Assembly: GCF_000296695.1 (NCBI RefSeq) | Contig: NZ_BAFK01000003.1 | Span: 186,001-250,000 of the forward strand | DNA: 64,000 nt | Source of the DNA: Rheinheimera nanhaiensis E407-8 | GTDB lineage: Bacteria > Pseudomonadota > Gammaproteobacteria > Enterobacterales > Alteromonadaceae | Reading direction: 5' to 3' | Part shown: piece by piece, positions 27,183 to 37,298 of the stretch | Numbering within the stretch: the stretch's first letter is position 1 | Layout of the letters: each line of letters begins with the position of its first letter | Made by a program: the position numbers and the translations under genes | Notes under the pieces: model-generated | The model's database searches: none | The model's input: only the letters and a program-made list of their open reading frames with translations | Told to the model about the DNA's origin: nothing

Positions 27183-28514
27183 TTACTGACGTAAGTCGAT
27201 ACGGCTGTTGGCTACGGCTTTAGTGGTAATAAGCCAGGCTGCCAGGTTTTGCTGCATGGCCGCCGGGTCCACTTTATCCAGCGTATCGTTTGGCGTGTGG
27301 TGATAATCAAAATAGTCGGTGCCATCTTGTTGTAAGGTCACTACAGGTACGCCCTGCGCTTTTAAGATTGACACATCGGGCCCGCCGGTCGCGCTGTTAT
27401 CACCCAGGCTGATATCAAGGTGTGCCAGCTGCTGCTGCAGCGTCTGACCAAAAGGCAATGAATTAGGGCCAAAGCCGGTGTCCAGCCGCCAGATGCGGCC
27501 GGCACCAAAGTCTGACTCTGAGGCAAACACATGCTGCTTCAGCTTAGCGGCATGTTTGGCGGCATAGGCGCGGGCACCAACCAGGCCACCTTCTTCGTTA
27601 CCAAACAGCACCACCCGCACGGTGCGTTCAGGCCGGCCTTGCTGTTTTAGCAAAGCGCCGGTCGCCATTACTATGCCAACGCCGGCGCCGTCGTCCAGCG
27701 CGCCGGTGCCCTCATCCCAGGAGTCAAGGTGGGCGCTTATCAGCACTATTTCATCCGGGTATTTGCTGCCGGTGATTTCGGCAATCACGTTATGGCTTTC
27801 TACTTCGCCAGGCAGTTTATTATCCATTTGCAGGTGCAGGGTGAGCTCAGGCTGGCGGCTGAGCATTTTTTCCAGCTGTATCGCATCAGGCACCGAAATA
27901 GCGGCTGCCGGAATACGCGGCACCTCTTCGCTGTAGCGCATAATGCCGGTGTGGGCAAAGCGGTTAATGCTGGTGCCAACCGAGCGGATAATAATGGCTT
28001 TAGCACCTAGTTTAGCGGCCTCCACCGCACCCTGAGCACGGGCGCCCACCACAGAGCCATAAAAGGTGCCCAGTTTGTCTTTTGCCATGCTTTTATTAAT
28101 AAAAACAATTTTATCTTTTACCTGCGCAGCATCAGCCTGTTTTAGCTGCTCCAGGCTGTCAAACATTACTACCTGGCTGTTAATGCCGTCAAACGGGGTG
28201 GCAATAGAACCGCCTAAAGCGGTAACGACTAACTGCTGATGAAAGGGCGCGCTTACGCTTAAACTGGCCTGGCCGCGCTGCCAATACTGCATAGTAAAAG
28301 GCTCGCGCCAGACTTTATCATAACCAAGTTGTTGAAATTTTTGCTCGGCCCAGGCGACGGCGCGGCGGTCTGCGTCACTGCCTGCCAGGCGTTGCCCCAC
28401 CTCAACCGTCAGCGACTCGGTTAACTGATAGGCCAGATTATTATCCAGTTTAAGCTCGCTGGCGTGCAGCTGCAGACTTAACGCCGCGGTGATTGTTGTT
28501 AGCCACAATTTCAT
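27183..28514 (-). CDS. Secreted M28-family metallopeptidase (carboxypeptidase Q-like)
   Basis: A 443-residue zinc exopeptidase with a signal peptide (MKLWLTTITAALSLQLHA); the start at 28514 puts it at the N-terminus. A PA domain insert (about 125-250) precedes the M28 core with ISAHLDSWDEGTGALDDGAG (His and bridging Asp), LFGNEEGGLVGARA (catalytic Glu pair), ESDFGAG and the last His in DYFDYHHTPND. This arrangement matches plasma glutamate carboxypeptidase / carboxypeptidase Q. It should cleave dipeptides or short peptides in the periplasm or outside. Confidence 0.88.
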   Translation of the reverse strand: MKLWLTTITAALSLQLHASELKLDNNLAYQLTESLTVEVGQRLAGSDADRRAVAWAEQKFQQLGYDKVWREPFTMQYWQRGQASLSVSAPFHQQLVVTALGGSIATPFDGINSQVVMFDSLEQLKQADAAQVKDKIVFINKSMAKDKLGTFYGSVVGARAQGAVEAAKLGAKAIIIRSVGTSINRFAHTGIMRYSEEVPRIPAAAISVPDAIQLEKMLSRQPELTLHLQMDNKLPGEVESHNVIAEITGSKYPDEIVLISAHLDSWDEGTGALDDGAGVGIVMATGALLKQQGRPERTVRVVLFGNEEGGLVGARAYAAKHAAKLKQHVFASESDFGAGRIWRLDTGFGPNSLPFGQTLQQQLAHLDISLGDNSATGGPDVSILKAQGVPVVTLQQDGTDYFDYHHTPNDTLDKVDPAAMQQNLAAWLITTKAVANSRIDLRQ

Positions 28515-28641
28515 CTTTTCATTTTGTCCCGCTATTGATAGAGTATTGCCGACTCTACCACCTTTTTTGCCAGTGCCACAGGGTGTGTCCGGCAAAAACA
28601 GTATTTCTCCCGATGGAATGAAACAGGCAGGAAAGGATCTT

Positions 28642-29016
28642 ATGATGCCACTACCCCAGCTCAGTGCGCTGGTTGTTGATGATGTTGCTGCGGTGCGCAG
28701 TTTTATTGCGCAAATCTTGCGGCAACTGGGTATTGCTCAGGTTTTGGAAGCGGCAGATGGCAATAGTGCGGCAGAGCTGTTTCGTCAGTACCACCCGCAG
28801 CTGGTATTTTTGGATATCCAATTACCTGATATCAATGGCCAGCAACTGTTAAAGCAGTTCAAACAACAACAGCAGCATACCAATATTTTTATGGTGTCGG
28901 CTTTTTCCAGCGTGGAAAACCTGCAGCAAGCCGTGGCCAACGGTGCCGGTGCTTTTGTGGTAAAACCCTTTAGCGCGCAGCGAATTAATAATCTGGTACA
29001 ACCTTTACTGCATTAA
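28642..29016 (+). CDS. Single-domain response regulator (CheY-like)
   Basis: A 124-residue receiver domain with no output domain. The acidic pair is in LVVDDVAAVRS, the phospho-acceptor Asp in LVFLDIQLPD, the switch Ser/Thr position in MVSAFSS and the conserved Lys in VVKPFS. ATG 28642 follows GGATCTT; the frame extends upstream through the M28 gene's 5' region but has no ribosome binding site there. There is no kinase next to it. It could serve the chemotaxis branch that includes the CheX-type protein, or a phosphorelay. Confidence 0.87.
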   Translation: MMPLPQLSALVVDDVAAVRSFIAQILRQLGIAQVLEAADGNSAAELFRQYHPQLVFLDIQLPDINGQQLLKQFKQQQQHTNIFMVSAFSSVENLQQAVANGAGAFVVKPFSAQRINNLVQPLLH

Positions 29017-29075
29017 GCGGCCTTAAAGGCACTATGCTGCTGGCTGTGATTAAGTGTTAAATAAGAATGATTATA

Positions 29076-29104
29076 TTGTCGCTCTCAACTGAAATCGGTA
29101 ATAT
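29076..29104 (+). promoter_or_regulatory. Candidate promoter of the ArsR-family gene
   Basis: TTGTCG (29076-29081) and TAATAT (29099-29104) with a 17-base spacer. A start near 29111 would leave ATG 29136 as the first usable start, which supports the shorter protein. Confidence 0.5.
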
Positions 29105-29135
29105 TGAGCCATCCAGACAGATAGAGTTAGATGTA

Positions 29136-29429
29136 ATGAATTTATCCGATATGCTGAAAAACTCCGCCAAAGCGGTGAAGCTGTTAAAAGCGGTGTCAAA
29201 CGAGCGCAGATTATTGATCCTGTGCCATCTGCTGGAAGGCGAGCTTTCTGTCGGCGAAATGAACCAAAAGCTGGAGTTGAGCCAGTCGGCGTTATCGCAG
29301 CATTTGGCGTTACTGCGCAAGCACAAGTTGGTGAAAACGCGTAAAGCGGCACAAACTGTGTATTACAGTCTTAACAGCAAAGAGGCAGAAGCCTTAATTG
29401 CCTTATTACATAAGCTGTATTGCAGCTAA
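29136..29429 (+). CDS. ArsR-family repressor of the BigR/SqrR/YgaV (persulfide-sensing) type
   Basis: A 97-residue winged-helix repressor. The recognition helix region is LSQSALSQHLALLRKHKLV, the wing TRKAAQTVYYSL. The metal-site cysteines of ArsR/SmtB (ELCVCDL position) are absent: here it reads GELSVGEM. Instead there are two cysteines, Cys30 (LLILCHLL) and Cys96 (LHKLYC). Their spacing of 66 residues equals that of the dithiol pair in SqrR (Cys41/Cys107) and BigR, which forms a tetrasulfide bridge on reactive sulfur. So a sulfide/persulfide-responsive repressor is likely. No sulfide-oxidation gene is adjacent, so its targets are elsewhere, or itself. Confidence 0.82.
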   Translation: MNLSDMLKNSAKAVKLLKAVSNERRLLILCHLLEGELSVGEMNQKLELSQSALSQHLALLRKHKLVKTRKAAQTVYYSLNSKEAEALIALLHKLYCS

Positions 29430-29448
29430 GGCGCAGATTAAGCGCAAC

Positions 29449-29476
29449 AAAAAAGCCGGCAGAAGCCGGCTTTTTT
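29449..29476. terminator. Bidirectional terminator between the ArsR-type gene and rpsT
   Basis: Perfect 12-bp arms AAAAAAGCCGGC (29449-29460) and complement (29465-29476) with loop AGAA. There are T runs on both strands, and it serves both converging genes. Confidence 0.93.
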
Positions 29477-29490
29477 GTTGGAACTGTGTC

Positions 29491-29760
29491 TTAAGCAGCG
29501 CTTAATGCCTTAACATGGGCATTTAAACGAGCTTTATGACGTGCTGCTTTGTTCTTGTGGATTAAGCCTTTAGCGGCCATACGATCCAGAACAGGCACCA
29601 TTTTCTTGAATGCTTCAGTTGAAGCAGTTACGTCAGCAGTTAATACCGCTGCGTAGGTTTTCTTAATAAAAGTACGCATCATAGAACGTTGTGAGGCATT
29701 TTGCTGACGACGTTTTTCTGATTGAATTGCGCGCTTCTTAGCAGACTTAATGTTAGCCAA
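29491..29760 (-). CDS. rpsT: 30S ribosomal protein bS20
   Basis: An 89-residue three-helix primary 16S rRNA-binding protein. It has the family N-terminus [21 protein letters not shown] and the C-terminal stretch [23 protein letters not shown] strong AGGAG-like site (AGGAGTGTTACC) precedes it. A divergent promoter with murJ lies upstream. Confidence 0.97.
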   Translation of the reverse strand: MANIKSAKKRAIQSEKRRQQNASQRSMMRTFIKKTYAAVLTADVTASTEAFKKMVPVLDRMAAKGLIHKNKAARHKARLNAHVKALSAA

Positions 29761-29803
29761 GGTAACACTCCTAAAAAACTAAACCGGACCCATCAAAGGC
29801 CGC

Positions 29804-29834
29804 ATAATATGCCTATTTAATGGCCCGTTGTCAA
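29804..29834 (-). promoter_or_regulatory. rpsT promoter
   Basis: On the minus strand a perfect TTGACA (29834-29829) is followed after 18 or 19 bases by ATATTA/TATTAT (29810-29804). It lies about 45 bases before the rpsT start. A strong -35 is expected for a ribosomal protein gene. Confidence 0.65.
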
Positions 29835-29935
29835 ATGCTTTAACGGCAAAGTCACAGATTTTAATCTGGCTGCCTACTGGTAATCTGCGCCGTTAACGGG
29901 GCAAAATAGTTGCCTCGCAACAGAAGGACTCTTAA

Positions 29936-31510
29936 GTGTCAGCAAAGTTATTAAAATCAGGCCTAATTGTCAGCTTTATGACGCTGATTTCCCGCGTACT
30001 GGGGCTGGTGCGCGATGTGGTAGTGGCCAATTTCGTTGGCGCCGGCGCCGCTGCCGATGTGTTCTTTTTTGCTAACCGCATTCCCAATTTTTTGCGCCGC
30101 CTGTTTGCTGAAGGCGCGTTTTCGCAGGCTTTTGTGCCGGTGCTGGCAGAAGTCAAAGCCAAACATGGTGATGATGCCGTGCGTGAGTTACTGGCCAAAG
30201 TAACCGGCAGCCTGGGTGTAGTGGTAACTTTGGTGACGCTGTTTGGTGTCATTGCCTCGCCACTGGTGGCCATGTTGTTTGGTATGGGCTGGTTTGTTGA
30301 GTGGTTAAACGATGGCCCAGAGGCGCAAAAATTTGAGCTGGCCAGCCTGATGCTGAAGATTACCTTTCCGTATTTATGGTTTATCAGCCTGGTGGCGCTG
30401 TCGGGCGCGGTGCTCAATACCTATAACCGCTTTGCCGTGGCGGCCTTTACGCCGGTATTTTTAAACATTGCCATTATTGCCTGCGCCGTATGGATGGCGC
30501 CGACATTGCAGGAGCCCGCACTGGCGCTGGCCTGGGGGGTATTTATTGGCGGCGCGGTGCAGCTGCTGTTTCAGTTGCCGTTTTTAGCCAAAGCGGGCTT
30601 GCTGGTATGGCCTAAGTGGGGCTGGCGCGATGAAAACGTGACCAAAATCCGCAAACTGATGCTGCCGGCGTTGTTTGGTGTGTCGGTAAGCCAGATTAAC
30701 TTATTGCTCGATACCGTGATTGCCTCTTTTTTAATGACCGGCGCAGTCAGCTGGCTGTATTACTCTGATCGCTTAATTGAATTTCCGCTTGGCCTGTTTG
30801 GTATTGCCATTGCCACGGTGATTTTGCCGAATTTGTCGCGCCATCATGCTAATGAAAACAGCCTGCGCTTTAGCCAGACGCTGGACTGGTCACTGCGCTT
30901 TGTTGCCCTGTTTGGTATACCGGCAATGGCGGGCCTGATAGTGTTAGCCAAACCCATTATTGCCCTGCTGTTTATGCGTGGCGAGTTTACCCAGCAGGAT
31001 GTGCTGATGGTGTCCTATAGCCTGGTGGCGTACAGCACAGGGTTGTTAAGCTACATGCTGATTAAAGTGTTAGCGCCGGGTTTTTACGCGCGCCAGGATA
31101 TTAGAACGCCGGTACGCATTGGCATTATTGCCATGGTCGCTAATATGGTGTTTAACCTGATGCTGGCACCCTTTTTAAGTTATGTTGGCCTGGCTTTGGC
31201 CACAGCACTGTCGGCCGGTTTAAATGCTTATTTGCTGTACCGTGGGTTAAAGCTGGCCGGGGTGTATCAGCTGAGTAAATCTAGCCTGGTATTTTTAGCT
31301 AAACTGCTGCTGGCCAGTTTGCTGATGGCGGCGCTGCTGTACTGGCAAACCCCTGGCCTTGAAGTCTGGGTGCAGCTGCCTTTTAGTCAGCAGGTGTGGC
31401 GTCTAAGCCTGCTGTGTCTGCTGGCTGTGCTGGGTTATTTTGTGCTGCTGTATCTATTTGGGGTACGCTTGGCCCATTTTAAAGCCAATTCTGTTGCTGA
31501 AAGCAAATGA
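29936..31510 (+). CDS. murJ: Lipid II flippase MurJ
   Basis: A 524-residue MOP-superfamily membrane protein with about 14 transmembrane helices that moves lipid II across the inner membrane for peptidoglycan synthesis. It has the family's opening SGLIVSFMTLISRVLGLVRDVVVA, GAGAAADVFFFANRIPNFLRRLFAEGAFSQAFVPV (the conserved MurJ stretch) and the later MRGEFTQQDV. The start is GTG 29936 with AAGGA seven bases upstream. It is the first gene of a run to ispH. Confidence 0.96.
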   Translation: MSAKLLKSGLIVSFMTLISRVLGLVRDVVVANFVGAGAAADVFFFANRIPNFLRRLFAEGAFSQAFVPVLAEVKAKHGDDAVRELLAKVTGSLGVVVTLVTLFGVIASPLVAMLFGMGWFVEWLNDGPEAQKFELASLMLKITFPYLWFISLVALSGAVLNTYNRFAVAAFTPVFLNIAIIACAVWMAPTLQEPALALAWGVFIGGAVQLLFQLPFLAKAGLLVWPKWGWRDENVTKIRKLMLPALFGVSVSQINLLLDTVIASFLMTGAVSWLYYSDRLIEFPLGLFGIAIATVILPNLSRHHANENSLRFSQTLDWSLRFVALFGIPAMAGLIVLAKPIIALLFMRGEFTQQDVLMVSYSLVAYSTGLLSYMLIKVLAPGFYARQDIRTPVRIGIIAMVANMVFNLMLAPFLSYVGLALATALSAGLNAYLLYRGLKLAGVYQLSKSSLVFLAKLLLASLLMAALLYWQTPGLEVWVQLPFSQQVWRLSLLCLLAVLGYFVLLYLFGVRLAHFKANSVAESK

Positions 31511-31560
31511 TTAACTGGTTATAATGCGCGGTTTCTAATCACAGGTCAGATACGGCAGGC

Positions 31561-32529
31561 ATGGAGTTAATTCGCGGCTTACACAATATTTTGCCCCGCC
31601 ACCGCGGTTGCGTGCTTACCATTGGCAATTTTGACGGTGTGCACTTAGGCCATCAGGCAGTATTAGCCAAAGTGGTGGCCATCGCCCGGCAACGGCAACT
31701 GCCAGCCTGTGTGATGTTGTTTGAACCACAGCCATTGGAGCTGTTTGCCGGCGATGCAGCACCGGCGCGGTTAACCCGGTTTCGGGAAAAGTACCGCGCT
31801 TTAGCCAGTCTGGGCATAGATCGGCTGATTTGTGTGCATTTTACCCCCGCTTTTGCTGCGCAAGCGCCGGAGCAGTTTATCGAGCGGCTGCTGTTAAAGC
31901 AGTTAGGGGTGGAGCAATTGATAGTTGGCGATGATTTTCGCTTTGGTAAAAACCGCAGTGGCAGCTTTGAGCTGTTAGCTTTAGCGGCAGAGCGTTATCA
32001 GTTTGGCTTGTACAGCACCTCCAGTTTGGTGTTGGGTGAGCAGCGTATCAGCAGTACTCTGATCCGCCGGGCGTTAGCTGAAGATAATCTTAAGCTGGCC
32101 GCTGACATGCTGGGGCGGCCTTTTACCCTGACCGGGCGGGTACGGCACGGCCGCAAGCTGGGGCGTGATTTGGGTTTCCCAACCGCCAATGTATTTTTGT
32201 ACCGGCGCAAGTTACCGGTTGGTGGGGTGTATGCCATTACCGCCAATACGGTATTTGGCCAATACCAGGGCGTGGCGAATATTGGTCACCGGCCAACGGT
32301 GCAAGGCCAGCGCCAGCAACTGGAAGCGCATTTATTTGATTTTAAAGCTGACTTATACGGCAGCCAGATTGAAGTGGTGTTGCAGCATAAGTTACGCCGT
32401 GAGCAGCGTTTTGACTCGCTGCAACAGTTACAACAACAAATTGCCGCCGATGTAGCCGCGGCAAAAGCCTTTTTTGGGCAGCACGCTGCAGCGTCTGCCA
32501 TTACTGATAAGACGGAACAAAACGGATGA
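31561..32529 (+). CDS. ribF: Bifunctional riboflavin kinase / FAD synthetase RibF
   Basis: Makes FMN and then FAD from riboflavin. The 322 residues have the N-terminal nucleotidyltransferase domain ([19 protein letters not shown]; later [10 protein letters not shown]) and the C-terminal flavokinase domain from about 180 ([31 protein letters not shown]). The stop overlaps the ileS start by four bases (ATGA), so the two are translationally coupled, as in most gammaproteobacteria. Confidence 0.96.
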   Translation: MELIRGLHNILPRHRGCVLTIGNFDGVHLGHQAVLAKVVAIARQRQLPACVMLFEPQPLELFAGDAAPARLTRFREKYRALASLGIDRLICVHFTPAFAAQAPEQFIERLLLKQLGVEQLIVGDDFRFGKNRSGSFELLALAAERYQFGLYSTSSLVLGEQRISSTLIRRALAEDNLKLAADMLGRPFTLTGRVRHGRKLGRDLGFPTANVFLYRRKLPVGGVYAITANTVFGQYQGVANIGHRPTVQGQRQQLEAHLFDFKADLYGSQIEVVLQHKLRREQRFDSLQQLQQQIAADVAAAKAFFGQHAAASAITDKTEQNG

Positions 32530-35354
32530 GCGACTATAAGCATACCCTGAATTTGCCGGAAACGGCCTTTGCGATGCGCGCCAATCTGGCGCAGCGCGAG
32601 CCGCAAATGTTGGCAAAATGGACCGAGGCGGATTTGTACGGCAAAATTCGTGCAGCCAAAAAAGGTAAAAAAACCTTTATTCTGCATGACGGCCCACCGT
32701 ACGCCAACGGCAATATTCATATCGGGCATGCGGTTAATAAAATCCTCAAAGACATTATCGTTAAAGCAAAAACGCTGGACGATTATGACGCGCCCTACGT
32801 GCCGGGCTGGGACTGTCACGGCCTGCCGATTGAGCTGGTAGTAGAAAAAAAATACGGTAAACCCGGCACTAAATTAACGGCGGCAGAGTTCCGGCAAAAA
32901 TGCCGCGAATATGCGCAAACGCAAATTGATGCTCAGCGTACCGATTTTATCCGCTTAGGTGTGCTGGGCGACTGGCAAAACCCATACCGCACGATGGATT
33001 ACCGCTTCGAAGCCAATATTATCCGTGCACTGGGCCGTATTATTGATAATGGCCATTTGCAACAGGGTTTTAAACCGGTGCACTGGTGTACTGATTGCGG
33101 CTCGGCGCTGGCAGAGGCCGAAGTGGAATATCAGGACAAAGTCTCACCGGCCATTGATGTGCGCTTTGCCGCAGTTGATGAGGCGGTGGTTGACCGTTTT
33201 GATCACCCTGAAGGTAAGCGCGGCAGCGGTAAAGTATCAGTGGTGATCTGGACGACTACGCCCTGGACTATTCCGGCCAACCGGGCGGTAGCGGTGAATG
33301 CCAAACTAGATTACAGCCTGGTACAGGTGGAGCAAGGCCCGCTGGGCGCCGAGCGCTTAATTATTGCCACTGATCTGGTCAAAGACGTGATGGCACGTGC
33401 CGGCATCGAGCATTACCATGCGCTGGGTTTTGCCAAAGGCGCCGCGCTGGAGCTGGTACAACTTAAACACCCGCTGTATGCGTTTAATGTGCCGGTTATT
33501 TTAGGTGAGCACGTAACGACAGATTCCGGTACCGGCTGTGTGCATACCGCGCCGGGCCACGGTCAGGAAGACTTTGTGGTGGGCAAACAATACAACCTCG
33601 AAGTGGCAAACCCGGTGGGCGCTAACGGTGTCTATTTACCTGATACGCCGCTGTTTGCCGGCCAGCATGTATTTAAAGCTAATGACAGCGTGGTAGAGGC
33701 GTTAAAAGACGCTGGCGCGCTGCTGGTGCATAAAGCCTATAAACACAGCTACCCGCATTGCTGGCGGCATAAAACGCCGATTATTTTCCGCGCCACGCCG
33801 CAGTGGTTTATCAGCATGGAGCAACAAGGCCTGCGCGCAACCTCGCTTGCGCAAATCGAGCAAACCCGCTGGATCCCGGACTGGGGCCAGCAGCGTATTG
33901 AGAAGATGGTGGAAGGCCGGCCAGACTGGTGTATCTCCCGTCAGCGCACCTGGGGTGTGCCTATTGCCTTGTTTGTCGATAAAGACACCGGCGCTCTGCA
34001 CCCGGATAGCGCTAAGCTGATTGAGCAGGTCGCTAAACTGGTAGAGCAGGACGGCATTCAGGCCTGGTTTGATTTAGAAGCACAAAGCCTGCTCGGTGAT
34101 GACGCCGCGCAGTACGTTAAAGTAACCGATACGTTGGACGTCTGGTTTGACTCGGGCGTTACCCATGCCTGTGTGGTCGATGTGCGGCCGGAGTTTGGCG
34201 GCGCCGACCAGGCCGATTTATACCTGGAAGGCTCAGATCAGCACCGTGGCTGGTTTATGTCGTCCTTGATGACAGGCGTTAGCATTAAGCACAAAGCGCC
34301 GTATAAACAGGTATTAACGCACGGCTTTACCGTCGATGCCGATGGCCGCAAGATGTCAAAATCTTTAGGCAACGTGGTATCGCCACAGGATGTGATGAAC
34401 AAACTGGGCGCCGATATTCTGCGCTTATGGGTGGCCACCACCGACTATACCTCAGAGATGACGGTATCGGATGAAATTCTAAACCGCGCCGCTGATAAAT
34501 ACCGCCGTATCCGCAATACCGCGCGTTTCCTGTTGGCCAACTTAAACGGCTTTAACCCGGCCACCGATGCGGTGGCCTTTGATAGCATGGTTGAGCTGGA
34601 TTTATGGGTGGTAAACCGGGCGGCGAAATTGCAGCAGGAGATTATCGAGGCGTACGATAGTTATCAGTTCCATCTGGTAAGCCAGAAGCTGATGAACTTC
34701 TGTACTGTTGAGCTGGGCAGCTTCTATCTGGACGTGGTTAAAGACCGTCAGTACACCGCTCATACCAACAGTGTGGCGCGCCGCTCGTGTCAGACCGCGC
34801 TGTATCACATTGCTCAGGCCATGGTGCGTTGGATGGCGCCTATCATGAGCTTTACCGCACAGGAAATCTGGCAGGAACTGCCGGGGCAAACACAAGAATT
34901 TGTCTTTACCGATGTCTGGTATAGCGGTTTTGCCGGCTTAACTGCCGGTAAGTTTGACGATGCCTATTGGCAGCAATTGCTGCAGGTACGCGATGAAGTA
35001 AACAAGGTGCTGGAAGCGGCGCGGCGTGAAGAGAAAATCGGCGCGTCGTTGCAGGCAGAAGTGACCTTATATGCCTCAAGCGCGCTGGCGGCCGATTTAG
35101 CTAAGTTGGGTGATGAGTTGCGCTTTGTGCTAATCACCTCGACCGCTCAGGTAAGTGTTGACCCGGCACCGGCCGATGCCGCAGTGACCGAGCTTGCCGG
35201 TCTTAGTGTGCAGGTAAAGGCATCAACCGCCGCCAAGTGTGGCCGCTGCTGGCATCACCGCCATGACGTTGGCGCCAATGCGGCGCACGCAGAGCTGTGT
35301 TTGCGCTGTGTGTCGAATGTTGAAGGTAATGGTGAACAGCGGGCGTTTGCATAA
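32526..35354 (+). CDS. ileS: Isoleucyl-tRNA synthetase
   Basis: Class I aminoacyl-tRNA synthetase, 942 residues, of the eubacterial zinc-containing type. HIGH motif in [19 protein letters not shown], editing (CP1) domain with [16 protein letters not shown] and [20 protein letters not shown] motif in [13 protein letters not shown], and the C-terminal zinc knuckle [12 protein letters not shown] / LCLRCVSN. It overlaps ribF by four bases and lspA by one. Confidence 0.97.
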   Translation: MSDYKHTLNLPETAFAMRANLAQREPQMLAKWTEADLYGKIRAAKKGKKTFILHDGPPYANGNIHIGHAVNKILKDIIVKAKTLDDYDAPYVPGWDCHGLPIELVVEKKYGKPGTKLTAAEFRQKCREYAQTQIDAQRTDFIRLGVLGDWQNPYRTMDYRFEANIIRALGRIIDNGHLQQGFKPVHWCTDCGSALAEAEVEYQDKVSPAIDVRFAAVDEAVVDRFDHPEGKRGSGKVSVVIWTTTPWTIPANRAVAVNAKLDYSLVQVEQGPLGAERLIIATDLVKDVMARAGIEHYHALGFAKGAALELVQLKHPLYAFNVPVILGEHVTTDSGTGCVHTAPGHGQEDFVVGKQYNLEVANPVGANGVYLPDTPLFAGQHVFKANDSVVEALKDAGALLVHKAYKHSYPHCWRHKTPIIFRATPQWFISMEQQGLRATSLAQIEQTRWIPDWGQQRIEKMVEGRPDWCISRQRTWGVPIALFVDKDTGALHPDSAKLIEQVAKLVEQDGIQAWFDLEAQSLLGDDAAQYVKVTDTLDVWFDSGVTHACVVDVRPEFGGADQADLYLEGSDQHRGWFMSSLMTGVSIKHKAPYKQVLTHGFTVDADGRKMSKSLGNVVSPQDVMNKLGADILRLWVATTDYTSEMTVSDEILNRAADKYRRIRNTARFLLANLNGFNPATDAVAFDSMVELDLWVVNRAAKLQQEIIEAYDSYQFHLVSQKLMNFCTVELGSFYLDVVKDRQYTAHTNSVARRSCQTALYHIAQAMVRWMAPIMSFTAQEIWQELPGQTQEFVFTDVWYSGFAGLTAGKFDDAYWQQLLQVRDEVNKVLEAARREEKIGASLQAEVTLYASSALAADLAKLGDELRFVLITSTAQVSVDPAPADAAVTELAGLSVQVKASTAAKCGRCWHHRHDVGANAAHAELCLRCVSNVEGNGEQRAFA

Positions 35355-35842
35355 TGCAGTTATTTAAACAAACAGGTTGGCATCTGTGGTGGTTAATCTT
35401 GCTGGTATTGCTGCTCGATCAAATCAGCAAACAGGTGGTGATTACCAATATGCAGCTGTTCGACTCTATCGACTTGCTGCCATTTTTTAATCTGACCTAT
35501 GTGCGTAACTATGGTGCGGCCTTTTCGTTCTTAAGCGACGCCGGTGGCTGGCAGCGCTGGTTTTTTACTATCATAGCGGTGGTGATAAGTGCTGTGCTGG
35601 CGGTGTGGCTAGCACGTAATGGTAAAAACCAGCATAAGCTAAATCTGGCGTTAAGCCTGGTGTTGGCTGGCGCCATTGGTAACCTGATTGATCGCAGCGT
35701 TTATGGTTACGTCATTGATTTTCTGCACCTGTATTATCAGAACTGGCATTACCCGGCATTTAATATTGCCGACTCGGCTATTTGTATCGGTGCAGCCTTA
35801 TTAATCTGGGACAGTTTTAGCAGTGAAGAGGCGAAAAAGTGA
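35354..35842 (+). CDS. lspA: Lipoprotein signal peptidase (signal peptidase II)
   Basis: An inner-membrane aspartyl protease that removes the signal peptide of diacylglyceryl-prolipoproteins. It has 162 residues with four transmembrane helices. The catalytic Asp pair is in GNLIDRSVYGYVIDFLHL and FNIADSAICIG; NYGAAFSF is conserved. It is coupled to ileS (one-base overlap) and fkpB (four-base overlap). Lipoproteins such as MltF in this window are its substrates. Confidence 0.96.
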   Translation: MQLFKQTGWHLWWLILLVLLLDQISKQVVITNMQLFDSIDLLPFFNLTYVRNYGAAFSFLSDAGGWQRWFFTIIAVVISAVLAVWLARNGKNQHKLNLALSLVLAGAIGNLIDRSVYGYVIDFLHLYYQNWHYPAFNIADSAICIGAALLIWDSFSSEEAKK

Positions 35843-36273
35843 GTACAGCGATAGGCAGTAACAGCAGCGTTATTTTTCACTTTGATATCAAGTTATCTGA
35901 TGGCAGTGCTGCAGAAAGTACCCGGGTGCATAATAAACCCGCCAAGCTGCAAATGGGCGATGGCAGTATCTCTGCGGCTTTTGAGGCCCAGCTGACCGGC
36001 CTTAAAGCCGGTGATAAGAAAACCTTTACCCTGGCGCCACAGGATGCTTACGGTATGCCCAACCCGGATAACATTTACTATGTTGATCGCAGTAAATTTT
36101 CGGCTGATGCGCCGGCAAAGGCTGGCATGATCATCGGCTTTACCATGCCGGATGGCTCGGAAATGCCGGGTTTAGTGCGCGAAGTGGTGGGTGAGTCTGT
36201 AACCATTGATTTTAACCATCCACTGGCTGGCCAAACCCTGACCTTCAGTGTCGAAATAGTACAGGTAAATTAA
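35839..36273 (+). CDS. fkpB: FKBP-type peptidyl-prolyl isomerase, SlpA/FkpB type
   Basis: A 144-residue FKBP with an inserted IF domain, as in SlyD and FkpB: VIFHFDIKLSDGSAAEST at the start, the long flap with PQDAYGMPNPDNIYYVDRSKF, and the closing DFNHPLAGQTLTFSVEIVQV. Unlike SlyD there is no His-rich tail. The start is GTG, overlapping the lspA stop by four bases. The lspA-fkpB-ispH order is the usual one. Confidence 0.93.
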   Translation: MSTAIGSNSSVIFHFDIKLSDGSAAESTRVHNKPAKLQMGDGSISAAFEAQLTGLKAGDKKTFTLAPQDAYGMPNPDNIYYVDRSKFSADAPAKAGMIIGFTMPDGSEMPGLVREVVGESVTIDFNHPLAGQTLTFSVEIVQVN

Positions 36274-36276
36274 GCT

Positions 36277-37206
36277 ATGGATATTTTACTTGCTAACCCG
36301 CGTGGCTTTTGTGCCGGCGTAGACCGCGCCATCAGCATTGTTGAACGCGCGCTGGAGCTGTACGAGCCGCCGATTTATGTACGGCACGAAGTGGTACACA
36401 ACAAGTTTGTGGTAGACGGCCTGCGCCGCCGTGGTGCAGTGTTTGTCGATGAGCTAAACGAAGTGCCGGACGGCAATATCGTGATTTTCAGTGCGCATGG
36501 TGTGTCGCAGGCAGTGCGCGAAAATGCCCGGCAGCGCGGCTTAAAAGTGTTTGATGCCACTTGCCCGCTGGTAACCAAAGTGCATATGGAAGTGACCCGT
36601 GCCAGCCGTAAAGGCATAGAGTGTATTTTAATTGGCCATGCCGGCCACCCTGAGGTAGAAGGCACTATGGGCCAGTACGACAACCCGGAAGGGGGGATCT
36701 ATCTGGTGGAGTCGGTCGAGGATGTGGCCACTTTGCAGGTGAAAAACCCGCAGCAGCTGTGTTTTAGCAGCCAGACCACCTTATCTGTCGATGATACGGC
36801 GGATGTGATTGATGCGCTGCGCGCCCGTTTTCCTGATATCGAAGGGCCACGCAAGGACGACATTTGTTACGCCACGCAAAACCGGCAGGATGCGGTGCGT
36901 GATCTTGCTGCCAAAGCCGATTTACTGCTGGTGGTAGGTGCAAAAAACAGCAGTAATTCTAACCGCTTACGTGAACTGGCCGACAAGATGGGCTGCACCG
37001 CCTATTTAATTGATACCGCCAACGATATCCAGCAAAGCTGGTTAAGCGGCGTAGAAAAAGTGGGCGTGACCGCAGGTGCCTCTGCGCCTGAAGTGCTGGT
37101 GCAGCAAGTGGTGAAACAGCTACAGCAGTGGGGCGGTAAAACCGTCACTGAAAACCCCGGCCGCGAAGAAAACGTGGTGTTTGCTATTCCCGCTGAGCTG
37201 CGCTGA
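36277..37206 (+). CDS. ispH: 4-hydroxy-3-methylbut-2-enyl diphosphate reductase
   Basis: The last enzyme of the MEP isoprenoid pathway; it reduces HMBPP to IPP and DMAPP with an iron-sulfur cluster. The 309 residues hold the three cluster cysteines in [24 protein letters not shown] and [13 protein letters not shown], and the substrate Glu/His residues ([17 protein letters not shown]). It is the end of the murJ-to-ispH block. The two-component pair controlling pili starts 92 bases further on. Confidence 0.97.
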   Translation: MDILLANPRGFCAGVDRAISIVERALELYEPPIYVRHEVVHNKFVVDGLRRRGAVFVDELNEVPDGNIVIFSAHGVSQAVRENARQRGLKVFDATCPLVTKVHMEVTRASRKGIECILIGHAGHPEVEGTMGQYDNPEGGIYLVESVEDVATLQVKNPQQLCFSSQTTLSVDDTADVIDALRARFPDIEGPRKDDICYATQNRQDAVRDLAAKADLLLVVGAKNSSNSNRLRELADKMGCTAYLIDTANDIQQSWLSGVEKVGVTAGASAPEVLVQQVVKQLQQWGGKTVTENPGREENVVFAIPAELR

Positions 37207-37298
37207 CAGATACTGGCTTGTCTTCGCAGGTCAGGCTTAACTTTGGTAGTTTATCCGGTGTAGTATGCGTTAACTTTAAGGCTATAGCGGAATAACAA

